DNA of 64,000 nt from positions 1,038,338-1,102,337 of the forward strand of contig UCIA01000002.1 in assembly GCA_900472295.1 (NCBI GenBank), in the 5' to 3' direction. Source of the DNA: Hyphomicrobiales bacterium (lineage in GTDB: Bacteria; Pseudomonadota; Alphaproteobacteria; Rhizobiales; Rhizobiaceae). This document shows positions 17,674 to 26,105 of this stretch, one piece after another. Under the pieces are notes generated by a model that was not told the DNA's origin, did not search any database, and saw only the letters and a program-made list of their open reading frames with translations. Both the position numbers and the translations under genes were made by a program. The stretch's first letter is position 1; every line of letters begins with the position of its first letter.

Positions 17674-18057
17674 TCATTTGCACCGCGCAACTTCGCCCAT
17701 GACATTGCCGTCTTCGTCGGCGATCGTCAGTTTCTTGGCGTTCTTGGCGCTGCGCTTGATGGTGAATTTGGTCGGCTCCTGTCCGTCTTCGCCTTCCGCC
17801 TCGCATGTTGCCGTCACCACCAGCGACCCATCAGCCTGCGCCTGCTTGTCCGTGAAGGTGCAGGCGCTGGCGGCGGTGATCAACGCCTCGTCGGTCAAAA
17901 GCAGCATCCGATCGGCGGCGACTTCCTGGCCGTTGCGGTTGATACAGCCATATTTGTCGCCATAGGGTTTCGACAGGTCGATGCCATCAGCGAAAGCCTG
18001 GCCCGCAGCCAGAACGGCAAGCACCGCTACGAATAGACCAAACCCACGCACACTCAT
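17674..18057 (-). CDS. Small secreted four-cysteine protein A, downstream of hydA
   Basis: 127 residues from the ATG at 18057, with GGGGGA just upstream. An N-terminal signal peptide (MSVRGFGLFVAVLAVLAAGQ, cut after AFA) leaves a mature protein of about 105 residues with four cysteines spaced C-27-C-18-C-40-C. The neighbouring protein at 18074-18451 has C-27-C-18-C-38-C and matching segments around cysteines 2 and 3, so the two are paralogues. The cysteines probably form two periplasmic disulfides. The gap to the upstream paralogue is 16 bp, consistent with one hydA-led transcript. No known domain is recognised. Confidence 0.75.
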   Translation of the reverse strand: MSVRGFGLFVAVLAVLAAGQAFADGIDLSKPYGDKYGCINRNGQEVAADRMLLLTDEALITAASACTFTDKQAQADGSLVVTATCEAEGEDGQEPTKFTIKRSAKNAKKLTIADEDGNVMGEVARCK

Positions 18058-18073
18058 TCCCCCGAAACCAACG

Positions 18074-18451
18074 TCACGAACACGGCAGCAACGGCCCCAT
18101 TTCTTCAAGGCCGGGGATGGTCACGAAGAAACCACCCTCGCCCTTGTTTGTAACCACAAGGGTTTCAGCCGTCGTCCCCGCCTCGCCCTCGGCGGAACAG
18201 GTCGCATCAACCGATTGAGTGCCCGGCACCCAGGTCAGCTGCTGCGCGAACCTGCAGCCGCTGCCATAGGTCTCGATGCCTTCGGCGGTCAGCACGATAT
18301 AGTCATCGCGGCCCTGAAAACCGGCCTTTGCAAAGACACAGCCGGAATCGTTGCCCCAGGAGCCGACCAGCCTCTCGGCTGCGGTTGCCGGGGCAGCGAT
18401 GACCATCGCCAAGACCATTGAGGTGAGTGCTGCGGAGTTCCGCAACTTCAA
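18074..18451 (-). CDS. Small secreted four-cysteine protein B, overlapping hydA
   Basis: 125 residues from a TTG whose last two bases are shared with the hydA stop codon; AGGGG lies just upstream and the resulting signal peptide (MKLRNSAALTSMVLAMVIAA) has a proper charged start. An ATG at 18418 is a less likely alternative. The mature protein keeps cysteine spacing C-27-C-18-C-38-C. The segments DDYIVLTAEGIETYGSGCRF and VDATCSAEGE align with paralogue A. The overlap implies translational coupling to hydA. Function is unknown; a periplasmic role tied to pyrimidine use is an inference from position only. Confidence 0.75.
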   Translation of the reverse strand: MKLRNSAALTSMVLAMVIAAPATAAERLVGSWGNDSGCVFAKAGFQGRDDYIVLTAEGIETYGSGCRFAQQLTWVPGTQSVDATCSAEGEAGTTAETLVVTNKGEGGFFVTIPGLEEMGPLLPCS

Positions 18452-19899
18452 ACCCCTGTCGCCGGAATGCCGGTGCGCTCCACCTTGCGCGGCGCGGAAA
18501 TTTCCTTCCAGGCCGACAGCGCCCGGTTGACCGCCGCGTTCGGCTCGCGCGCGACGAATTCGCCATGGCCGGGCTTGGCCTTGATCTCGGCCTCCTCGAT
18601 CGAGAGCTCGCCGCGTGAGAAGACGAAGCGCGGCAGGCCAGTCACCTCAAAACCTTCGAAGACGTTGTAGTCGATGACGGACTGCTGCTTCTTCGAGGTG
18701 ATCTTCTTCTTACGCTTGGGATCCCAGACAACGATGTCGGCATCGGCCCCTTCAACGATAGCGCCCTTCTTCGGGTACATGTTGAGGATCTTGGCGATGT
18801 TGGTCGAGGTCACCGCGACGAACTCGTTCATCGTCAGCCGGCCGGTGTTGACGCCGGCCGTCCAAAGCACCGGCAAGCGGTCTTCAAGCCCGCCGGTGCC
18901 GTTCGGAATCTTGGTGAAATCGCCGACGCCGTTGCGCTTCTGCTTGGTGGTGAAGGCGCAATGGTCGGTCGCCACCACTTGCAGCGAGCCCGCCTGCAGG
19001 CCGGCCCACAGCGAATCCTGGTGCAGCTTGTTGCGGAAGGGCGGGCTCATGACACGGCGCGCCGCATGGTCCCAGTCCTTGTTGAAATACTCGGTCTCAT
19101 CCAGCGTCAGATGCTGGATGAGCGGCTCGCCGAACACCCGCATGCCCTTCTGGCGGGCGCGGCGGATCGCCTCGTGCGCCTGCTCGCAGGAGACATGCAC
19201 GATATAGAGCGGCACGCCGGCCATGTCGGCGATCATGATGGCACGGTTGGCCGCCTCGCCTTCCACCTCCGGCGGCCGCGAATAGGCATGTGCCTCCGGC
19301 CCGTTGTTGCCGGCGGCGAGCAGCTTCTGCGACAGCGCCGCAACCACGTCGCCATTCTCGGCATGCACCAGCGGCAGTGCGCCGAGGTCGGCGCAGCGCT
19401 GGAACGACGCATACATCTCGTCGTCGTCGACCATCAGCGCGCCCTTGTAGGCCATGAAATGCTTGAACGAGGTGATGCCCTTGTCGACGACCGTCGCCAT
19501 CTCGTCGAACACCTGCTTGCCCCACCAGGTGATCGCCATGTGGAAGGAATAATCGCACGACGCCTTCGAGGTCTTGTTGTCCCACATCTGCAAGGCTTCG
19601 AGCAGCGATTGCTGCGGCGCCGGCAGGCAGAAATCGACCACCATCGTCGTGCCGCCGGACAGCGCCGCGCGCGTGCCGGACTCGAAATCATCGGCCGAAT
19701 AGGTACCCATGAACGGCATTTCGAGATGGGTGTGCGGATCGATGCCGCCAGGCATGATGTAGCAGCCGGTGGCGTCGAACTCATGGTCGCCATGCAGGTT
19801 CGAGCCGATGGCGACGATCTTGCCGTGCTGCATCAGCAGATCGGCCTTCCAGGTGCGGTCGGCGGTGACGATGGTGCCGTTCTTGATGACTTTGGTCAT
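18448..19899 (-). CDS. hydA: Dihydropyrimidinase
   Basis: 483 residues from the ATG at 19899, with AGGGA nine bases upstream. It is a cyclic amidohydrolase. GGIDPHTHLEMP gives the first two zinc histidines, FMAYKGAL holds the lysine that is carboxylated to bridge the metals, LVHAENGD and YIVHVS supply the later histidines, and ATDHCAF the final aspartate. The enzyme opens dihydrouracil or dihydrothymine to the N-carbamoyl-beta-amino acid in the cytoplasm, step 2 of reductive pyrimidine breakdown. PreT/PreA (step 1) and the amidohydrolase (step 3) are encoded nearby. Hydantoin is a common side substrate. Confidence 0.95.
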   Translation of the reverse strand: MTKVIKNGTIVTADRTWKADLLMQHGKIVAIGSNLHGDHEFDATGCYIMPGGIDPHTHLEMPFMGTYSADDFESGTRAALSGGTTMVVDFCLPAPQQSLLEALQMWDNKTSKASCDYSFHMAITWWGKQVFDEMATVVDKGITSFKHFMAYKGALMVDDDEMYASFQRCADLGALPLVHAENGDVVAALSQKLLAAGNNGPEAHAYSRPPEVEGEAANRAIMIADMAGVPLYIVHVSCEQAHEAIRRARQKGMRVFGEPLIQHLTLDETEYFNKDWDHAARRVMSPPFRNKLHQDSLWAGLQAGSLQVVATDHCAFTTKQKRNGVGDFTKIPNGTGGLEDRLPVLWTAGVNTGRLTMNEFVAVTSTNIAKILNMYPKKGAIVEGADADIVVWDPKRKKKITSKKQQSVIDYNVFEGFEVTGLPRFVFSRGELSIEEAEIKAKPGHGEFVAREPNAAVNRALSAWKEISAPRKVERTGIPATGV

Positions 19900-19978
19900 T
19901 GTCGTGTTCCCTTGTTTCGGTTGCGCTTCTAGTGAGCGCTTTGCTCGATTCAGATCGGTTCGGGATTGAGGCCTGTCG

Positions 19979-20362
19979 TTACATCGCTCCAACTTCCCGC
20001 AATATCTCCTCGATGCAACCGTCGAAAGAATCCGTCAGCTCTCCCGTCGAAAAGCGCAGCACACGATAGCCCTCTCGGCCAAACCATGCATCGCGCTTTT
20101 GATCCTTCTCCATTCCCTCCGGCGTGAAGTGATGCTCTCCGTCCACTTCAATGACGAGGTTCCTTTCATGAATAACAAAGTCGACGATGTAAGGACCGAT
20201 TGGCGCCTGCTTCCGAACATGTAGCCCATAGAGTCGGCGGAACTCCTTCAACTCGGACCAGAGCTTGCGCTCGCCTTCTGTCATGTTCCGACGCAAGGCC
20301 CTGGCACGTTTGATCGCTGCCGGGCCGATAGAGGTTGGTGCCAAGAGTACCCCCACCCTCAA
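19979..20362 (-). CDS. DUF559 (Vsr-like endonuclease fold) protein
   Basis: 127 residues. The core RRNMTEGERKLWSELK, then DFVIHERNLVIEVDGEHH and YRVLRF, matches the DUF559 group, a PD-(D/E)xK/Vsr-like nuclease fold; the Asp, Glu and Asp in that strand are the presumed metal site. The true start is uncertain: TTG at 20362 lies in a palindromic repeat, and a second TTG at 20344 has a G-rich site upstream. It interrupts the hydA/amidohydrolase pair on the same strand. Such genes are common in repeat-rich rhizobial intergenic regions; substrate is unknown. Confidence 0.8.
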   Translation of the reverse strand: MRVGVLLAPTSIGPAAIKRARALRRNMTEGERKLWSELKEFRRLYGLHVRKQAPIGPYIVDFVIHERNLVIEVDGEHHFTPEGMEKDQKRDAWFGREGYRVLRFSTGELTDSFDGCIEEILREVGAM

Positions 20363-20411
20363 TCCCTCCCCATAAGGGGCAGAGCTATCGCATATGGATT
20401 CTTACGAAGAG

Positions 20412-20555
20412 GGACCCCCACCCTAACCCTCCCCACAAGGGGGAGGGAACGCTGCCGCGTGCCATCCTTTTTAGCGCCGAACGTCGGCAATTTGCGGAGA
20501 TCAGCGCTACTTGGTCCCCCTCCCCCTTGTGGGGAGGGGTTAGGGGTGGGGGTAC
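20412..20555. repeat. Imperfect inverted repeat element
   Basis: The segment 20417-20448 (CCCACCCTAACCCTCCCCAC theme, ending in GGGGGAGGG) is the imperfect reverse complement of 20517-20552, with about 70 bases between. A partial third copy lies at 20350-20380 in the start region of the DUF559 gene. It fills the gap between that gene and the end of the amidohydrolase gene. It looks like a dispersed rhizobial palindromic element. Confidence 0.75.
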
Positions 20556-20567
20556 AGCGCCGACCTC

Positions 20568-21818
20568 TCACGCCACGATCCCCGCCGTCTCCACCACCGC
20601 GTGGAACAGTACGTCGGCGCCCGCCGCCGCCCATTCCTTCGAAATTTCCTCGGCCTCATTGTGGCTTAAGCCGTCAACGCAGGGGCACATCACCATGGCG
20701 GTCGGTGCAACGCGGTTGATCCAGCAGGCATCGTGGCCCGCGCCGGAGACCAGGTTGCGGTGGGAATAGCCGAGCCGTTCGGCCGCGTCGCGGATCGCCT
20801 TGACGCAGCCGGCATCGAAGGTCACCGGGTCGAAATGGCCGACCTGATCGATCGCATACTGGATGTCGAGCGCCTCGCAGATCGTGTCGATGCCCTCGCG
20901 GATGCGCCCGTCCATGGCGTCCAGCACTTCCTTCTCGGGCGAACGGATGTCGATGGTGAACACGGTGCGACCGGCAATGATGTTGCGCGAATTCGGAAAC
21001 ACTTCCATGTGGCCGACCGCACCGACGGCGTCCGGCTGGTAGTCCATGGCGATCTCGTGCACCAGTTCGATCACGCGCGCCATGCCAAGCCCGGCATTGC
21101 GGCGCTTGGGCATCGGCGTCGAGCCGGTATGCGCTTCCTTGCCGGTCAGCGTCACCTGCAGCCATTTCAGGCCCTGGCCATGGGTGACGACGCCGATATC
21201 GATGCCTTCATCTTCCAGAATTGGTCCTTGCTCGATATGCAGTTCGAAGAAGGCGTGGATCTTGCGATCGCCAACCTTCTCGTTGCCTTTCCAGCCGATG
21301 CGTTCCAGCTCCTCGCCGAATTTTTTGCCCTGCTTGTCGGTGTGCTGATACACGTCCGCTTGCTCCAGCACGCCGGCGAACACGCCAGACGCCATCATCG
21401 CCGGGGCAAAGCGCGAGCCTTCCTCGTTTGTCCAGTTGGTGACGACGATCGGATGCCGGGTGGTGATGCCGAGATCGTTGAGCGAACGGATGATCTCCAG
21501 CCCGCCAAGCACGCCGAGCACGCCGTCATATTTGCCGCCGGTCGGCTGCGTATCGAGATGGCTGCCGACATAGACCGGCGGCAGGCTGGGATCAGCACCT
21601 TCCCTGCGGGCAAACATGGTGCCCATTTCGTCGAGGCCCATTTCGAGCCCCGCCGCCTCGCACCAGCGCTTGAACAGATGCCGGCCCTCGCCATCCTCAT
21701 CGGTCACAGTCTGGCGATTGTTGCCGCCGGCAATGCCGGGGCCGATCTTCGCCATCTCCATCAAGGAGTCCCACAAACGGTCTGAATTGATTCGCAGATT
21801 CTCGCCTGGGGCGGCCAT
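20568..21818 (-). CDS. M20-family amidohydrolase, probable N-carbamoyl-beta-alanine amidase (beta-ureidopropionase)
   Basis: 416 residues, the usual length of the hydantoinase/carbamoylase branch of peptidase family M20. Metal ligands appear in GSHLDTQPTGGKYDG (His and Asp), TNEEGSRF (Glu), ELHIEQGP (His) and SGAGHDACW (His). The family includes allantoate amidohydrolase, N-carbamoyl-L-amino-acid hydrolase and beta-ureidopropionase. Placement between hydA and the aminotransferase gene makes N-carbamoyl-beta-alanine (or its methyl homologue) the best substrate: step 3, releasing CO2, ammonia and beta-alanine. The names hyuC or pydC would suit, but specificity is inferred from context. Confidence 0.88.
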   Translation of the reverse strand: MAAPGENLRINSDRLWDSLMEMAKIGPGIAGGNNRQTVTDEDGEGRHLFKRWCEAAGLEMGLDEMGTMFARREGADPSLPPVYVGSHLDTQPTGGKYDGVLGVLGGLEIIRSLNDLGITTRHPIVVTNWTNEEGSRFAPAMMASGVFAGVLEQADVYQHTDKQGKKFGEELERIGWKGNEKVGDRKIHAFFELHIEQGPILEDEGIDIGVVTHGQGLKWLQVTLTGKEAHTGSTPMPKRRNAGLGMARVIELVHEIAMDYQPDAVGAVGHMEVFPNSRNIIAGRTVFTIDIRSPEKEVLDAMDGRIREGIDTICEALDIQYAIDQVGHFDPVTFDAGCVKAIRDAAERLGYSHRNLVSGAGHDACWINRVAPTAMVMCPCVDGLSHNEAEEISKEWAAAGADVLFHAVVETAGIVA

Positions 21819-21845
21819 TCAAAGTCCTCTCATTCATATCACCAG

Positions 21846-21873
21846 CCGGGCGGCGGTTCCCGCCACCGCCCGG
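21846..21873 (-). terminator. GC-rich hairpin after the aminotransferase gene
   Basis: An 8-bp arm (CCGGGCGG with CCGCCCGG), extendable with a mismatch, lies 13 bases beyond the aminotransferase stop codon on the minus strand and 28 bases before the amidohydrolase start. It may end or attenuate the aminotransferase transcript. No U run follows, so it could be a processing or stability hairpin within a longer operon. Confidence 0.4.
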
Positions 21874-21886
21874 TTGGCTGGGTAGA

Positions 21887-23215
21887 TTAGTCGATCGCCC
21901 TCAGCACTTCACGCACATGGTCGATCAATTCGTTGATCTGGCCCTTGGTGATGATCAGCGGCGGCGACAGCGCGATGATGTCGCCGGTGGTGCGGATCAG
22001 TGCGCCGCGCTCGAACGCCTTGACGAAGGCCGAGAAGGCCCGCTTGGTCGGTTGGCCGGCGATCGGCGCCAGTTCGATCGCACCGATCAGGCCGATGTTC
22101 CGGATGTCGATGACATGCGGCTCGTCCTTCAACGAATGCAGTGCATCTTCCCAGTAAGGCGCCAGCTCCTCTCCACGGGTGAGCAGGCCCTCTTCCTTGT
22201 AGGTGTCGAGCGTGCCGAGCGCGGCGGCACAGGCGATCGGATTGCCCGAATAGGTGTAGCCGTGGAAGAACTCGATCATGTGCTCGGGGCCGGTCATGAA
22301 GGCATCGTGGATTTCCTTCTTCACGAACACCGCACCCATCGGGATGACGCCGTTGGAGACGCCCTTGGCTGTCGTCATGATATCCGGCGTGACGCCGAAA
22401 TAGTCGGCGGCGAACGGTGCGCCAAGACGGCCGAAACCGGTGATGACCTCGTCGAAGATCAACAGGATGCCGTGCTTGGTGCAGATTTCTCGCAGCTTCT
22501 GCAGATAGCCCTTCGGCGGCAGGATGACGCCGGTGGAGCCGGCGACCGGCTCGACGATTACGGCCGCAATGGTCGAGGCGTCATGCAGGGTGACGATGCG
22601 CTCCAGCTCGTTGGCAAGCTCCGCGCCATATTCCGGCACACCCTTGGTAAAAGCGTTCTTCTCCGGCAGATGCGTGTGCGGCATGTGGTCGACGCCGCCG
22701 AGCAGCGTGCCGAACATCTTGCGGTTGGTGACGATGCCGCCGACCGAGATGCCGCCGAAATTGACGCCGTGATATCCGCGTTCACGGCCGATCAGGCGGG
22801 TGCGTGCGCCCTCGCCCTTCACGCGGTGATAGGCGATCGCCATCTTCAGCGCGGTCTCGACCGATTCCGAACCGGAATTGGTGAAGAAGACATGGTCCAT
22901 GCCCTTGGGCGCGAGGTCGACCAGGCGGTTGGCCAGTTCGAACACGATCGGGTGGCCCATCTGGAAGGCCGGCGCATAGTCGAGCTCGGCGGCCTGATGC
23001 TGGATCGCCTCGGTGATCTTGGGGCGGCAATGGCCGGCATTGACGCACCAGAGGCCGGCGGTGCCGTCGAGCACCTTGCGGCCGTCGCTGGTGGTGTAAT
23101 GCATGTCCTTGGCGGACACGAACATGCGTGGCGCCTGTTTGAACTGCCGGTTCGCCGTGAACGGCATCCAGAATGCGCTGAGATCGTTCGGCGTGACTTT
23201 CAGCCGGTTGGACAT
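21887..23215 (-). CDS. Class III aminotransferase, probable beta-alanine:pyruvate aminotransferase
   Basis: 442 residues from the ATG at 23215; a TTG two codons earlier has a better-spaced AAGGGG and may be used instead. Family motifs are GTAGLWCVNAGHC at the start, TNSGSESVETALKMA for phosphate binding, IFDEVITGFGRLG with the PLP-N1 aspartate, and TTAKGVSNGVIPMGAV with the Schiff-base lysine. The sequence resembles omega-amino acid:pyruvate aminotransferases. In this locus it would convert beta-alanine (or 3-aminoisobutyrate) to a semialdehyde. A RutR-like site lies about 95 bp upstream. Confidence 0.88.
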   Translation of the reverse strand: MSNRLKVTPNDLSAFWMPFTANRQFKQAPRMFVSAKDMHYTTSDGRKVLDGTAGLWCVNAGHCRPKITEAIQHQAAELDYAPAFQMGHPIVFELANRLVDLAPKGMDHVFFTNSGSESVETALKMAIAYHRVKGEGARTRLIGRERGYHGVNFGGISVGGIVTNRKMFGTLLGGVDHMPHTHLPEKNAFTKGVPEYGAELANELERIVTLHDASTIAAVIVEPVAGSTGVILPPKGYLQKLREICTKHGILLIFDEVITGFGRLGAPFAADYFGVTPDIMTTAKGVSNGVIPMGAVFVKKEIHDAFMTGPEHMIEFFHGYTYSGNPIACAAALGTLDTYKEEGLLTRGEELAPYWEDALHSLKDEPHVIDIRNIGLIGAIELAPIAGQPTKRAFSAFVKAFERGALIRTTGDIIALSPPLIITKGQINELIDHVREVLRAID

Positions 23216-23309
23216 GACCAAGACTTCCCCTTGTAACCTGTTTCGGTGCGGCTAACGCTTGGTCTTTCCAAAGCTTGGTCTTTGCTGCGTTTTCATGCTA
23301 CGCAAATTT

Positions 23310-23325
23310 TTGACCGATTGGACAA
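23310..23325. promoter_or_regulatory. Predicted RutR operator, rutR/aminotransferase intergenic region
   Basis: TTGACCGATTGGACAA matches the E. coli RutR consensus TTGACCAnnTGGTCAA at 12 of 14 defined bases. It lies in the 243-bp gap between the divergent aminotransferase and rutR genes, 95 bp from the former and 133 bp from the latter. RutR binds uracil and leaves its operator; repression of pathway genes released by uracil is the expected mode. Confidence 0.75.
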
Positions 23326-23458
23326 ACGTTAGCACCGCCCTGTCGGCGGTCAAGGGATTACTAGCGGAAATGCGGCCTTCGAAGTGCGCTCCACGGGTAA
23401 GAGAAAAACTGGTCCAGAGAATTGGTCCAGATGACCCGCGCGACCAAGGCTTGGCCGC

Positions 23459-24100
23459 ATGACCGACGCCACGGAAGGCTCCGCCCCTCGCCGCACCCGC
23501 ATCCAGCAGGAAAAGCGCGAACTGATCCTGGAAGCAGCCCTCGAAGTCTTCTCCACCAACGGCTTTCGCGGTTCGACCATCGACCAGATCGCCGAAGCCG
23601 CGGGGATGTCGAAGCCGAACCTGCTCTATTATTTCCGCCGCAAAGAAGACATTCACGAAACGCTGATGGAGCGGCTGCTGGCGACCTGGCTGGCGCCGTT
23701 GCGCGAACTCGACGACATTGGCGATCCGCTGACCGAGCTCAGGAGCTACATTCGGCGCAAGCTCGAAATGGCACGCGATTTTCCCAGGGAAAGCCGGCTG
23801 TTTGCCAACGAAATCCTGCAAGGCGCGCCGCGCATCATGCCGCTGCTGGCGGGTGAGCTGAAAACGCTGGTCGACGAGAAGGCCAACGTCATCAAGGGCT
23901 GGATGCGCGCCGGCAAGATCGCCCGCACCGATCCTTGGCACCTGATCTTCTCGATCTGGGCAACGACGCAGCATTACGCCGATTTCGACGTCCAGGTCCG
24001 CGCCGTGCTCGGTCCCGACCGCGGCGGCGACGGCCGCTTCGAGGACGCGGCGCGCTTTCTGGAACAGTTGTTTATTGATGGGCTGAAGCCGAAGGGGTAG
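23459..24100 (+). CDS. rutR: TetR-family pyrimidine-responsive regulator RutR
   Basis: 213 residues, the same size class as E. coli RutR (212). The N-terminal TetR helix-turn-helix is clear: ILEAALEVFSTNGFRGSTID then MSKPNLLYYFRRKEDI. The ligand domain keeps RutR-like features, including MARDFPRESRLFANEILQGA and IFSIWATTQHYADFDVQV. E. coli RutR represses pyrimidine breakdown genes and is released by uracil. Here it is divergent from the aminotransferase gene, and two matching operators in the locus support the assignment. Direct repeats of TGGTCCAGA at about 23410-23432, just upstream of the ATG, could give autoregulation. Confidence 0.9.
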   Translation: MTDATEGSAPRRTRIQQEKRELILEAALEVFSTNGFRGSTIDQIAEAAGMSKPNLLYYFRRKEDIHETLMERLLATWLAPLRELDDIGDPLTELRSYIRRKLEMARDFPRESRLFANEILQGAPRIMPLLAGELKTLVDEKANVIKGWMRAGKIARTDPWHLIFSIWATTQHYADFDVQVRAVLGPDRGGDGRFEDAARFLEQLFIDGLKPKG

Positions 24101-24140
24101 TGTTGTTGCTTACCTCGGAGATTAGCCGAGGCACTCGTGA

Positions 24141-24327
24141 CTTCGTCATCCACGGGCGGAGCGGGAGCGAAGCGGACGCGTAGACCCGAGGATCCATGCC
24201 GTTCCCTCGGGCGTGGAGTACAGCGGAGCAGAATTTTGCACCGTAGCAGCGCTTTGAAGTCGCGGCATGGATCCTCGGGTCTGCGCCGCGTCGCTACGCT
24301 CCTTGCTCCGCCCATACATGACGAAGT
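24141..24327. repeat. Palindromic intergenic element, diverged copy of the 16071-16313 family
   Basis: Arms 24141-24201 and 24263-24327 are imperfect reverse complements and share the core GGATCCATGCCG and CTTCGTCATC with the element at 16071-16313. It fills the gap between rutR and the convergent XRE regulator gene. The lower arm identity suggests an older insertion. Confidence 0.85.
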
Positions 24328-24347
24328 GAGAGGTGCCGCCATCAACC

Positions 24348-25220
24348 TCACGCGTTGCGCTTTTGGGCCGTCATCGCTCCCAGCAATTTTTCCAACTTGG
24401 CGATCGAATTCTGCTCGGCGAGCGGCGTGTAGACGATCAGCTTCATGTCGGAGCCGTCATCGATCGACAAGCTCATATGCTCGAATGTCATGGCCCCCGC
24501 ACTCGGATGCCGGACATGCTTCACCCCTGACAATCTGCGCGCCACATCGCGTTGCGGCCACCAGTCGCGAAACTCCGGGCTTGAGCGCGTCATCGACGCG
24601 ATCAGCCGTTCGAAATCCGCATCGCCGACATAGCGGGCGCTTTCCGCCCGGAACGAGGCCAGCACATTGCGCGCCAACTGCTCCCAGTCGACCAGCAGGC
24701 GGCGATGGTGCGGATTGGTGAACACCATGTGGACAATGTTGCGGGCGTCGCCCTCCAGCAGGCCATAGTCGCCGAACACCGCCACCGCCGCCGGGTTCCA
24801 GGCCAGCACGTCCCAGCGCCGTCCCACGACATAGGCCGGCTGCAGCACCAGGCTTTGCAGCATGTGCAACAAGGGGCCGTCGACCTTTTCCGGCGCGACT
24901 GTGCGACGCTCGGGCAACTGACGGCCGGCGAGAATGAACAGATGCCGCTTCTCGGCAGTATCGAGGCGCAAAGCCTCACTGAGCGCCGCCAGCACCTCGA
25001 CCGAAGGCCGGACCTCGCGCCCCTGCTCCAGCCAAGTGTACCAGGTGGTGCCGACGCCGGCGATCATCGCCACTTCCTCGCGCCGCAGCCCCGGCGTGCG
25101 TCGCCGCATGCCGGTCGCGATGCCGGTGGCCGACGGTGTCAGCCTTTCGCGGCGCGAACGCAGGAAGGCGCCAAGCTCGCGTCGGCGGCTGTCTTCAGCG
25201 GAATGTGGGGGAGCATCCAT
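24348..25220 (-). CDS. XRE-family regulator with MmyB-like ligand domain
   Basis: 290 residues from the ATG at 25220. Residues about 12-80 form an XRE helix-turn-helix (ELGAFLRSRRERL, LRREEVAMIAGVGTTWYTWL, EVLAALSEALRL). The C-terminal part, with VVGRRWDVLAWNPAAVAVFG and DWEQLARNVLASFRAESARY, is the MmyB-like PAS-related domain found in many actinobacterial and rhizobial regulators. In other species such regulators often control a divergent short-chain dehydrogenase gene, and one lies 99 bp away here. The effector is unknown. Confidence 0.9.
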   Translation of the reverse strand: MDAPPHSAEDSRRRELGAFLRSRRERLTPSATGIATGMRRRTPGLRREEVAMIAGVGTTWYTWLEQGREVRPSVEVLAALSEALRLDTAEKRHLFILAGRQLPERRTVAPEKVDGPLLHMLQSLVLQPAYVVGRRWDVLAWNPAAVAVFGDYGLLEGDARNIVHMVFTNPHHRRLLVDWEQLARNVLASFRAESARYVGDADFERLIASMTRSSPEFRDWWPQRDVARRLSGVKHVRHPSAGAMTFEHMSLSIDDGSDMKLIVYTPLAEQNSIAKLEKLLGAMTAQKRNA

Positions 25221-25319
25221 GAGGGCTATTATAGCAGTATTGATACCAGGATAAAGTTTGAACTGTTTGAGCTGCTTCAGACACTCCATTTTGCTTTCAG
25301 AGCGATGGAGGCTCCGAAC

Positions 25320-26051
25320 ATGGACCTGAAAGACAAGACAATCCAACACACAGTCATCATCGGCGGCTCGTCCGGCATCGGCCTGGCGACGGCGCGAAAG
25401 CTGCTTTGCCCGGGCATGAAGGTGACCATCACTGGACGCAATTCGGAAAAGCTCAACAGCGCGTGGAAGAGCCTTGGCGGCGCCGCCGAAAAAGCTGCCT
25501 TCGATGCTTCGAAACCGGACGAGGTACGCCAATTCTTCGAGCGCCTCGGACCGCTCGATCACCTCGTTCTGGCTGCCAGCGGCGGCAAGGGACTTGGGCC
25601 GTTCGAAACCCTCGACCTCTCAGACATCGCCGGCGGCGTCGACGAGAAGGTCCGGCCGCAATTGTCATGCCTGCAGGCCGCCTTGCCGACGCTCAGCAAA
25701 TCGGGATCGGTCACCTTCATTTCAGCGGTGTCGGCACAATTGTCGGCGCCAGGCGTTGCCGGCATCGCGGCCGTCAACGGCATGCTGCTGACCGTGGTGC
25801 CAATCCTCGCGGTCGAGTTGAAGCCGCTGCGTGTGAACGTCGTTGCGCCCGGCGTCATCGACACGCCTTGGTGGGATTTTCTGCCCGACGACCAGCGGCA
25901 GGCGGTCTTTGCCGACTATGCAGGCAAGACCCCTGTGGGCAGGATCGGCCACGCCGAAGACGTCGCCGGGGCAATCGCCTTCCTCGTCTCCAACGGCTTC
26001 ATGACCGGCCAGGTGCTGACTTGCGATGGCGGTTTGCGCTTCGCGGCGTGA
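25320..26051 (+). CDS. SDR-fold oxidoreductase-like protein without the YxxxK motif
   Basis: 243 residues from the ATG at 25320, with GGAGG nine bases upstream. The nucleotide-binding motif VIIGGSSGIGLATAR, the VNVVAPGVIDTPWW segment and the closing FMTGQVLTCDGG are typical of classical SDRs. At the place of the catalytic YxxxK, however, the protein reads IAAVN: the tyrosine and lysine are replaced by Ile and Asn. It may therefore be a non-classical reductase or a binding/regulatory protein. It is divergent from the XRE regulator gene, which probably controls it. Confidence 0.87.
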   Translation: MDLKDKTIQHTVIIGGSSGIGLATARKLLCPGMKVTITGRNSEKLNSAWKSLGGAAEKAAFDASKPDEVRQFFERLGPLDHLVLAASGGKGLGPFETLDLSDIAGGVDEKVRPQLSCLQAALPTLSKSGSVTFISAVSAQLSAPGVAGIAAVNGMLLTVVPILAVELKPLRVNVVAPGVIDTPWWDFLPDDQRQAVFADYAGKTPVGRIGHAEDVAGAIAFLVSNGFMTGQVLTCDGGLRFAA

Positions 26052-26105
26052 CAAATGGTGTTGCAGTGGCTTCGCGCCGCCCATTGCGGCCACTATCGAG
26101 CCAAA

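Noticed and set aside
23410..23432. Third RutR operator from TGGTCCAGA direct repeats
   Set aside because: The units are direct, not inverted, and match only a half-site of the consensus; mentioned under rutR but not listed as an operator.
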